Shown: positions 14,279-19,739 of the stretch, in pieces
How the letters are laid out: each line of letters opens with the position of its first letter
Numbering within the stretch: the stretch's first letter is position 1
Assembly (NCBI GenBank): GCA_000433515.1
Contig: FR891207.1
Location: 22,385-42,123 of the forward strand
Origin: Candidatus Colimorpha enterica
GTDB lineage: Bacteria; Bacillota; Clostridia; Oscillospirales; CAG-272
Length of the DNA: 19,739 nucleotides
Direction of reading: 5' to 3'
The notes under the pieces: model-generated
The model's input: only the letters and a program-made list of their open reading frames with translations
What the model was told of the DNA's origin: nothing
Databases searched by the model: none
Program-made: the position numbers and the translations under genes

Positions 14279-16072
14279 CTACGGCTGGGGCTCCGGTTCT
14301 GTCTCCGGCGGCTGAGTTTCGGCTCCGGATGTGTCAGACGGGTCGGTCGTTTCGGTATCGACCGTTGTGACGGGGAGAGGCCCTTTGCTTATCACGAAAT
14401 CGATTTTTGTTCCCTTGACCGTCGGTGTTCCGGCTGCTATGCTCTGGAAGACGATCTTTCCCTCCGGAACCGTGTCGGAATTCTCGTATGTGACCTGCCC
14501 GACTCTGAAATTGCCGTTCATTTTTGCGTATGCTTCTGTCGGGGTGAGGTCGGTCAGCTCCGGCATTTCGATTTTTTCAAGCGAGGAGCCAATGCTGTAA
14601 TATATGGTCACGGTTGAGCCGTAGGTGACATCGCTCTTTGCCGCCGGCTCGGTGTAGATGACATAGTTCATCTCAACTTCTTCGCTTGCAATGCCTTTCA
14701 GAACGCACTTGAAGCCCAGCTTTTCGGCTTTAAGCTGAACCGCGCGGTATTCAAGCATGGAGTAGTCCGGCATTTTCAGGGTTTCGGCGCCGCGGCTGAC
14801 AGTCAGGGTGATATTGCAGAACTGTTTGTTCTTCTTGACCTTTCTGCGGACGCCGGCTTCGGGATCCTGTTTAATTATCGTGTTCTCCGGGACCGAGGCG
14901 TCGTACACGTAATCGACCGTGACCCTGAACAGCGTCGGATCGAGCTTTGAGTTGATCGTTCCGGTGTTATAGATGTCGTCTACAACCGAAGGAACCTCAA
15001 TCGATGTCGTGGTGTTCTGGTTTTCCTTTGTCAGAAGCGCGTCAAGAAGCGTGATCCCGGAGGCAATTGTCACGATCCCGAAGGCTATTGCCACTCCGAG
15101 GATTATCGGGAACATCGAGCGGCTCTGAGGGCGGCGGTTCTTTTTTCTGCTTTTTCTCTTCATATCGTTGTCGGCAAGCGCGGGGGCATTTTCGCCGCTC
15201 GCGGGTGAGGGTTCCCTTGTTTTGAAAATATATGCGGGATTTGAACGCAGGCGGTCAACGTATTTCAGCATCTGCTCTGCGCTCTGGAATCTCCTGTCGG
15301 GATTCTTCTCCATCGCGCCTAAAATTATCTGTTCAAGTCCGCGCGGAATGTCCGGTTTGATTTCCGTCGGTGCCTTAGGTTTTTCATTCACCTGCATAAG
15401 CGCTACGGATACCGGTGTGTCGGCATTGAAGGGAAGTGTCCCCGTTGCCATCTCGTACATAAGCACGCCGACGGAATACAGATCGCTCCTTTGGTCTATT
15501 CCCTTGCCGCTTGCCTGTTCCGGACTGATATAATACACGGTGCCGATTGCCTTTTCGTCCATTTGGACTGTTTCGGCGTTCGGGAGCTTTGCAATTCCGA
15601 AGTCGGTGACCTTTACCTTGCCGTTCCGGAGAAGCAGGATATTCTGCGGCTTGATGTCGCGGTGGATTATCCCCTTCGCGTGCGCATGGCACAGGGCACT
15701 TAGCACCTGACCGGAATAGCTGAGCACCTCGTCGGTGGAAAGCGCGCCTTTTTTCTGCATATAGCTTTTAAGGGTTATGCCGTCAACGCGCTCCATAACG
15801 ATGTATTTGAGGCTTCCCTTGACCGAAACATCGAAAATCCTTACGATGTTCGGGTGAGAAAGCATCGAAACCGCTTTCGATTCGTTTATGAACCGCCTGA
15901 CAGACTGCTCGTCTCCTGCGATTTCATCCTTAAGCATTTTGACCGCGACCGTGCGGTTCATGACAATGTCCCGGGCTTCATAGACGACAGCCATCCCGCC
16001 GACGCCGATGACCCTGATTATATGATAACGTCTGTCAAGTACCTTGCCGACGTATCTTTCAAATGATTCCAT
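14279..16072 (-). CDS. prkC: PASTA-domain Ser/Thr protein kinase (PrkC/Stk type)
   Basis: 597-residue single-pass membrane kinase. Kinase domain at about 15-275: glycine loop GVGGMAVV (23-30), VAVK with Lys45, alpha-C Glu64, catalytic HRDIKPQN (137-144), DFG (157-159), and SPEQASG. A basic juxtamembrane stretch (KRKSRKKNRRPQSR) precedes one transmembrane helix at 321-343. Three extracellular PASTA domains follow (about 357-432, 435-500, 503-567), ending in a Thr/Pro/Glu-rich tail. Homologues bind muropeptides or lipid II and regulate cell-wall growth and spore germination. I prefer the ATG at 16072 because GAGGGG lies 8-9 bases upstream; a TTG at 16090 would overlap the phosphatase. It starts 10 bases after the phosphatase stop. 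Confidence 0.96.
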   Translation of the reverse strand: MESFERYVGKVLDRRYHIIRVIGVGGMAVVYEARDIVMNRTVAVKMLKDEIAGDEQSVRRFINESKAVSMLSHPNIVRIFDVSVKGSLKYIVMERVDGITLKSYMQKKGALSTDEVLSYSGQVLSALCHAHAKGIIHRDIKPQNILLLRNGKVKVTDFGIAKLPNAETVQMDEKAIGTVYYISPEQASGKGIDQRSDLYSVGVLMYEMATGTLPFNADTPVSVALMQVNEKPKAPTEIKPDIPRGLEQIILGAMEKNPDRRFQSAEQMLKYVDRLRSNPAYIFKTREPSPASGENAPALADNDMKRKSRKKNRRPQSRSMFPIILGVAIAFGIVTIASGITLLDALLTKENQNTTTSIEVPSVVDDIYNTGTINSKLDPTLFRVTVDYVYDASVPENTIIKQDPEAGVRRKVKKNKQFCNITLTVSRGAETLKMPDYSMLEYRAVQLKAEKLGFKCVLKGIASEEVEMNYVIYTEPAAKSDVTYGSTVTIYYSIGSSLEKIEMPELTDLTPTEAYAKMNGNFRVGQVTYENSDTVPEGKIVFQSIAAGTPTVKGTKIDFVISKGPLPVTTVDTETTDPSDTSGAETQPPETEPEPQP

Positions 16073-16082
16073 ACAATACCCC

Positions 16083-16871
16083 TCAAACAATCTTTCCGAG
16101 AATAATGGTTATGTTGTCGATCCCGCCGCCTTCGTTTGCAAGGGATATCAGCTGTCCGGCACAGTCGTCAAGCTCTTTCTGAGTCTCCGCGCTGACAGCC
16201 GCCGCGATATCTGCCTTCGGAACGCAGTTGGTAAGCCCGTCGGAACAGAGCAGTATGTAGCTGCCCTCCGACAGCCTGAGCGTGAAGAGGTCGGGGTTTG
16301 ACTCCTCTTCGTTGCCGACCGAGCGGATTATTATGTTTTTGATAGAAGCGTTTTCCGCCTCGCTTATCGTCAGCTGCCCCATATCGACAAGATACTGGAC
16401 ATACGAGTGGTCACGGGTGATTTGGCGCAGTTCTCCGCCGTCAATGCAGTACATCCTGCTGTCGCCGACGTTTATTGCGGTGATGCTTCCGTCAGGCGCG
16501 ACAAGCGCGGAGACAAGCGTTGTTCCCATTCCGCGCAGGCTTTCGTCCGATGCGGCTTTCTCATACACGGCGGTATTCGCGGCGGCGACCGCTTTTTTGA
16601 GAAGCGCCGCCCTGTCGGTCATTCCGGGGTCAAATCCGTTTTTAACCGTTCCGGTATAGACGCTGCAGGCAAGCTCGCTTGCAACATTTCCGCCGTTCGC
16701 CCCTCCCATTCCGTCGCAGACGGTCAAAAGGCAGAATCCTCCCGGGAGTGTGACTATTGAGAAACTGTCCTGATTGGTGGCGCGTCGTTTTCCGATGTCG
16801 CTTTTTCCGCTGAAGAACATATTGAATAGCGCGGAATCCGTTCCGGACGAACGGTACCCGCTTCCTTTCAC
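16083..16871 (-). CDS. prpC: PP2C-family protein phosphatase (PrpC/Stp type)
   Basis: Metal-dependent Ser/Thr phosphatase of about 262 residues, expected to reverse phosphorylation by the adjacent PASTA kinase. PP2C motifs in order: DIGKRRATNQDSF (25-37, with Asp35), CDGMGGANGG (52-61; metal-binding Asp53), GMGTTLVSALV, GDSRMYCIDGGELRQITRDHSY, SVGNE, LLCSDGL and GGIDNITIIL (metal-binding Asp252). No membrane segment. The start is unsure: GTG at 16871 gives the full frame but has a poor ribosome binding site, while the ATG 17 codons later (16820) starts closer to the usual family N-terminus but also lacks one. The gene lies between rlmN (27-base gap) and prkC (10-base gap), the standard Firmicutes order. 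Confidence 0.94.
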   Translation of the reverse strand: MKGSGYRSSGTDSALFNMFFSGKSDIGKRRATNQDSFSIVTLPGGFCLLTVCDGMGGANGGNVASELACSVYTGTVKNGFDPGMTDRAALLKKAVAAANTAVYEKAASDESLRGMGTTLVSALVAPDGSITAINVGDSRMYCIDGGELRQITRDHSYVQYLVDMGQLTISEAENASIKNIIIRSVGNEEESNPDLFTLRLSEGSYILLCSDGLTNCVPKADIAAAVSAETQKELDDCAGQLISLANEGGGIDNITIILGKIV

Positions 16872-16898
16872 TGAAATGCTTTGCCGGATGCCCGGCGT

Positions 16899-17954
16899 TT
16901 ATACTGTATCGGTATCCTGACCGTTGTATCTTAACTGTCCGCAGGAGGCGTTTATATCGGGACCGAGCCTGCGCCGTACCGTTGCGTTCACACCGAGCGA
17001 TATCAGCCGGTTCTGAAAAGCCCGGACAGCCTCTTTTCCGCTGCGTCTGAAGCTGCGTTCGCTTACGTCATTCAGCGGTATCAGGTTGACGTGAACCGGC
17101 GTCCCGCGCCCCATTGCCGAGATAAGTCCCTTTGCCAGCCGCTCCGCGTGCATTTCCGAGTCGTTTTCGCCGGAGATAAGCGTGTATTCAAACGATATTC
17201 TCCGCCCGGTTTTTGCAAAATATTCGCGGCAGGCGGCAAGAAGCTCTTCAACGCTCCATTTTGCCGTGACCGGCATTATCTGCTTCCGTTCTTCGGTGAT
17301 GATGTTGTGGAGCGATATCGAAAGCGTTATCGGCAGATCCTCCTCCGCCAGCATTTTTATCCCCGGAACCACACCGCAGGTCGAAAGGGAAATGTGCCGG
17401 TATCCGATGTTCAGCCCGTCGGGAGAATTGACAAGGTGAAGGAATTTTATCACGTTGCCGTAATTGTCAAGCGGCTCTCCGATCCCCATCATGACGATGT
17501 TCGAGATCCTCTCGCCGGTGTCGTTCCGAGCCGCAATGACCTGACCGAGAATTTCCGAAGCCGTCAGGTTTCTTTCAAGCCCCAGAAGGGTCGAGGCGCA
17601 GAACCGGCATCCCATCCGGCACCCCGCCTGACTGGAGACACAGATTGTGTTCCCGTGCTCGTACTTCATCACGACGCTCTCGATGAGCTGACCGTCGCGG
17701 AGCGCGAACAGGTACTTGACAGTTCCGTCGATCGCCGAAACGAGCTTCTTTTTTATCTCAGGCAGAAAAACGAAGCATCCGCTGTCGGTGAGCTTCTTCC
17801 TAAGCTCCGCCGGAAGATTCGACATTTCATCGACCGGTGTCCCCTTCATAGCCCAGCCGTAGATCTGCTTTGCCCTGAAAGCCGGATATCCCAGCGACGC
17901 GGTTATTTCGCATATTTCATTGTACGGAGTTTGCATCAGATCTATACCGTTCAT
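16899..17954 (-). CDS. rlmN: 23S rRNA (A2503-C2) / tRNA (A37-C2) methyltransferase
   Basis: 351-residue radical SAM enzyme that methylates C2 of A2503 in 23S rRNA and A37 of some tRNAs. The Fe-S cluster motif CRMGCRFC gives Cys112, Cys116 and Cys119. The SAM-binding GIGEPLDNY (158-166) and LSTCGVVPGIKMLAEEDLPITLSISLH are typical. The methyl-carrying Cys is Cys338 in NASCGQLR near the C-terminus. The N-terminal RNA-binding part includes GYPAFRAKQIYGWAMKG. Length is normal. The ATG at 17954 follows GGAGGT by 10 bases. It is first in a unit running through prpC, prkC, ktrB and possibly ktrA, driven by the promoter at 18038-18010. Confidence 0.97.
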   Translation of the reverse strand: MNGIDLMQTPYNEICEITASLGYPAFRAKQIYGWAMKGTPVDEMSNLPAELRKKLTDSGCFVFLPEIKKKLVSAIDGTVKYLFALRDGQLIESVVMKYEHGNTICVSSQAGCRMGCRFCASTLLGLERNLTASEILGQVIAARNDTGERISNIVMMGIGEPLDNYGNVIKFLHLVNSPDGLNIGYRHISLSTCGVVPGIKMLAEEDLPITLSISLHNIITEERKQIMPVTAKWSVEELLAACREYFAKTGRRISFEYTLISGENDSEMHAERLAKGLISAMGRGTPVHVNLIPLNDVSERSFRRSGKEAVRAFQNRLISLGVNATVRRRLGPDINASCGQLRYNGQDTDTV

Positions 17955-18009
17955 CGCAGCGGAGACCTCCGGACATCTTTGTTTTTCCCGTAAATCAGTT
18001 ATTCATATC

Positions 18010-18038
18010 AGTATATCACATTCCGGCGGCTTTTGCAA
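18010..18038 (-). promoter_or_regulatory. promoter of the rlmN-prpC-prkC-ktrB(-ktrA) unit
   Basis: On the minus strand TTGCAA (18038-18033), a 17-base spacer ending in TGA, then TATACT (18015-18010), an extended -10. The start is expected near 18003, about 50 bases before the rlmN ATG. Confidence 0.65.
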
Positions 18039-18163
18039 ACATTTCAAAGAAAATTCACATTTTGAGGAAAGATTCTGCCTCTCTGAATGACGGGACAGGG
18101 GCTTATCAGGGACAAAATGTGTCCTCGGGCTTCGGACAGTAACATTGTATCACAGTTTTTTAA

Positions 18164-18216
18164 TTTGTCGTCCCCTTTTTGTCCCTCGTTTGTCCCATTT
18201 TTGTCTCCTGTTTGCA
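18164..18216 (+). repeat. 11-bp-periodic TTTGTC repeats
   Basis: TTTGTC occurs at 18164, 18178, 18189 and 18200, with a degenerate TTTGCA at 18211. The spacing is 14, 11, 11 and 11 bases, close to one helical turn. Two units carry TTTGTCCC. Inverted copies (GGGACA, GGGACAAA) lie upstream at 18092 and 18109. Could be protein-binding sites on one face of DNA or a decayed repeat element. Confidence 0.5.
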
Positions 18217-18325
18217 CTGTGGAAAATTGTTCAAGAACTGGCTTCCCATTGAGGGTTGACTGTCAGGTTTCACCTTGCCAACAGAGATTTGCTCCTGCAC
18301 CGCCGCTTATCAGTTCTTCTTTCCC

Positions 18326-18370
18326 CTCTTTCTTCTCAAGAAAGAGGCGGGGCTTGGGGCAGAGCCCCAA
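18326..18370. repeat. double hairpin, intergenic repeat type
   Basis: CTCTTTCTT (18326-18334) pairs with AAGAAAGAG (18338-18346). TTGGGGC pairs with GCCCCAA (ending 18370) around AGA, followed by AAA. GGGGCTTGGGGC-type sequences recur between genes in Oscillospiraceae as far as I recall; copy number here could not be tested. Confidence 0.45.
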
Positions 18371-18382
18371 AAACTCACCATC

Positions 18383-18415
18383 AAAAAAATCCCGGCAGCG
18401 CGGAGCTGCCGGGAT
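18383..18415 (-). terminator. intrinsic terminator of the HPr-like gene
   Basis: On the minus strand ATCCCGGCAGC and GCTGCCGGGAT pair around a 5-base loop (18415-18389), followed by a run of T (A run 18383-18389). It begins 5 bases after the stop codon. Confidence 0.92.
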
Positions 18416-18420
18416 AAGGT

Positions 18421-18645
18421 TTATTCGTCAGCTGCGTACTTGCTGACAAGATGATAGATGTTTTCGTCGGATTCGCACCATATCTCGTCCCACTCCATTG
18501 AGTAGACGGCTCCGAGCAGGGACTTTGCGCTTACGATGAAATCGCGGTTTTTATCGGTGAGATAAACCTTTGCGCCGCTTTTGGTCATGTCGTTTACAAA
18601 TGAATTCACATCCGACATTGTATCGAGTCTGATTTTGATCCTCAT
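18421..18645 (-). CDS. small HPr-like protein without the phosphorylatable histidine
   Basis: 74-residue protein. The second half resembles HPr: FIVSAKSLLGAVYSM (36-50) matches the HPr stretch around the regulatory Ser (here Ser42 in KSLLG), followed by a last helix ENIYHLVSKY. At the place of the HPr active site (normally GLHARPA) it has DTMSDVNSFV with no His, so PTS phosphotransfer is not expected. Such His-less HPr-fold proteins occur in Clostridia; their function is unknown to me. The ATG at 18645 follows GAAAGGAA; an in-frame ATG at 18690 would add 15 non-conserved residues. Monocistronic, with its own consensus promoter and terminator, which suggests high expression. Confidence 0.75.
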   Translation of the reverse strand: MRIKIRLDTMSDVNSFVNDMTKSGAKVYLTDKNRDFIVSAKSLLGAVYSMEWDEIWCESDENIYHLVSKYAADE

Positions 18646-18704
18646 ATTCTTGTTCCTTTCGTGATGCGTTGATCGGCACCGGCTCAGCACCGGAACCGTA
18701 ATTA

Positions 18705-18733
18705 ATTATACAGCATTTCCGGAGCGGTGTCAA
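18705..18733 (-). promoter_or_regulatory. consensus promoter of the HPr-like gene
   Basis: TTGACA (18733-18728), a 17-base spacer and TATAAT (18710-18705) on the minus strand, a perfect sigma-A match. The leader of about 55 bases holds CCGGTGC twice and could form a small hairpin. The promoter sits 43 bases past the lepA stop, with no clear terminator between. Confidence 0.85.
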
Positions 18734-18776
18734 GAGAAAACGTGCGTTTTATGCCGTCATAATGTGACACTCTGCC

Positions 18777-19739
18777 TCATTCTTCGTCAAGCTTAAGCAC
18801 CGCCATGAATGCCTCCGGCGAGACCTCGACCGAGCCGAGCTGGCGCATCTTCTTCTTTCCTTCCTTCTGCTTCTCAAGCAGCTTCTTCTTTCTTGTGATG
18901 TCGCCGCCGTAGCACTTTGCAAGGACATCCTTGCGCAGAGCCCTGACCGTCTCGCGTGCGATTATCTTTCCGCCGATCGCAGCCTGGATCGGTATCTCAA
19001 AGAGCTGGCGCGGGATGTTGTCCTTCAGCTTTTCGGCGATCTTTCTTGCCCTTGCGTACGCCTTTTCCTCGTGGACTATGAAGGAGAGCGCGTCAACTAT
19101 CTCCCCGTTCAGAAGAATATCGAGCTTGACCAGCCTGCTGGGGACATATCCGGTCATTTCGTAGTCAAGCGAGGCATAACCGCGGCTCCGGCTCTTCAGC
19201 GCGTCAAAAAAGTCGTAAACTATCTCGTTCAGCGGCAGGTCATAGTGAAGCTCCGTCCGCGTCGCGTCGAGATATTTCATGTCGATGAACGTTCCGCGCC
19301 GGTCCTGACAGAGATCCATGATGTTTCCGACATACTCCGGCGGGGTTATGATGTTTGCCCGCACCATCGGCTCGGCGGCGGATTCGATCTCGTCCGGGGA
19401 GGGGTAGTTGCTCGGGTTGTCGATCTTCACAACGCTGCCGTTTTTCTTGGTTATCTCATAGATAACGCTCGGCGCGGTCGTGATTATGTCAAGGTTGTAC
19501 TCCCGCTCAAGCCGTTCCTGAATTATCTCCATATGCAGAAGCCCGAGGAAGCCGCACCGGAAGCCGAAGCCGAGAGCGACCGAGGTTTCCGGCTCAAACG
19601 AGAGCGCGGCATCGTTCAGCTGCAGCTTTTCAAGCGCGTCCTTCAGGTCGTTGTACCTTGCGCCGTCGGCGGGATATATTCCCGAAAAGACCATCGGCAC
19701 CGCATGACGGAAGCCGGGGAGCGGCTCGTCCGCCGGATC
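18777..19739 (-). CDS. lepA: elongation factor 4 (LepA), N-terminus beyond window edge
   Basis: The last 320 residues of LepA, a ribosome-associated GTPase that affects translocation and initiation. The frame is open to the right edge (visible start DPADEPLPGFRHAVPMVFSGIYP). Diagnostic stretches are FGFRCGFLGLLHMEIIQERLEREYNLD, YPSPDEIESAAEPMV, and the LepA-specific C-terminal region IPIQAAIGGKIIARETV, KDVLAKCYGGDITRKKKLLE and QKEGKKKMRQLGSVEVSPEAF, which enters the peptidyl-transferase centre. LepA is about 600 residues, so the GTPase domain and domain 2 are outside the window. The stop is followed by the separate promoter of the HPr-like gene. Confidence 0.96.
   Translation of the reverse strand, partial: DPADEPLPGFRHAVPMVFSGIYPADGARYNDLKDALEKLQLNDAALSFEPETSVALGFGFRCGFLGLLHMEIIQERLEREYNLDIITTAPSVIYEITKKNGSVVKIDNPSNYPSPDEIESAAEPMVRANIITPPEYVGNIMDLCQDRRGTFIDMKYLDATRTELHYDLPLNEIVYDFFDALKSRSRGYASLDYEMTGYVPSRLVKLDILLNGEIVDALSFIVHEEKAYARARKIAEKLKDNIPRQLFEIPIQAAIGGKIIARETVRALRKDVLAKCYGGDITRKKKLLEKQKEGKKKMRQLGSVEVSPEAFMAVLKLDEE

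Larger units (their letters stand above)
18039..18420. other. gene-free stretch between the rlmN promoter and the HPr-like gene
   Basis: No open frame here has a ribosome binding site or recognisable family. It holds GGGACA at 18092 and GGGACAAA at 18109, then the inverted TTTGTC series at 18164-18216. Two hairpins follow (CTCTTTCTT/AAGAAAGAG at 18326-18346 and TTGGGGC/GCCCCAA around 18354-18370), then the terminator of the HPr-like gene. Low protein-coding character and repeat-rich. Confidence 0.6.

Noticed and set aside
17091..17993. 300-codon plus-strand frame opposite rlmN
   Set aside because: It is antisense to a complete radical SAM enzyme, Arg/His-rich with no family motifs; a shadow of high GC third positions.
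18164..18216. TTFGTC-like periodic repeats considered as a CRISPR array or origin iterons
   Set aside because: The units are only 11 bases with no unique spacers, no cas genes are nearby, and no DnaA boxes, dnaA or replication gene is present.
18087..18446. 119-codon plus-strand frame in the gene-free stretch
   Set aside because: It spans repeats, two hairpins and a terminator, overlaps the HPr-like gene end and has no ribosome binding site or family resemblance.

Overview
The window looks like chromosomal core DNA of a GC-rich, low-motility-signature member of the Clostridia (Oscillospiraceae/Ruminococcaceae-like). Support comes from the set of Firmicutes-type genes (nrdR, an rlmN-prpC-prkC cluster, KtrAB, a His-less HPr-like protein), strong AGGAGG-type ribosome binding sites, TTGACA/TATAAT promoters often with an extended -10, and short AAAAACTTTTG / GGGGCTTGGGGC intergenic repeats of a kind I associate with this group. 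No phage, IS transposase, CRISPR array, tRNA or rRNA was seen. Taxonomy is inference; no search was run.

Layout from left to right. (1) 1-825, minus: N-terminal 275 residues of an M18 aminopeptidase, cut by the window edge. (2) 987-2886, plus: promoter, structured leader, rpsB, tsf and a strong terminator. (3) 5298-2899, minus: nrdR followed closely by an SGNH esterase and a polysaccharide-deacetylase-like protein, apparently one transcript. (4) 5339-6719, plus: an MFS transporter ending at an 18-bp inverted repeat shared with the convergent car operon. (5) 11902-6721, minus: consensus promoter, an ArgR-type operator, carA, and a 1341-codon gene in which the carbamoyl-phosphate synthase large subunit is fused in frame to a full-length DapF (diaminopimelate epimerase) domain. 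The DapF domain has Ala where the first catalytic Cys is expected. (6) 18038-11974, minus: promoter, rlmN, PP2C phosphatase, PASTA-domain Ser/Thr kinase, ktrB, a 249-bp intergenic element with long inverted ends, ktrA and a terminator. (7) 18039-18420: a gene-free stretch with an 11-bp-periodic TTTGTC repeat and hairpins. (8) 18733-18383, minus: consensus promoter, a 74-residue HPr-like protein lacking the phosphorylatable His, and a terminator. (9) 19739-18777, minus: C-terminal 320 residues of LepA (EF-4).

How the genes work together. Most of the window is housekeeping: translation (rpsB, tsf, rlmN, lepA), nucleotide metabolism control (nrdR), and carbamoyl phosphate supply to arginine and pyrimidines (carAB). 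Two arrangements stand out. The first is the CarB-DapF fusion under an apparent arginine-responsive operator. It places a cell-wall/lysine-pathway domain, which may be catalytically altered, under control of an arginine/pyrimidine gene. The second is a kinase/phosphatase pair that senses muropeptides in other Firmicutes, placed in the same transcription unit as a K+ uptake system (KtrAB). This suggests a link between envelope signalling and turgor or potassium homeostasis.
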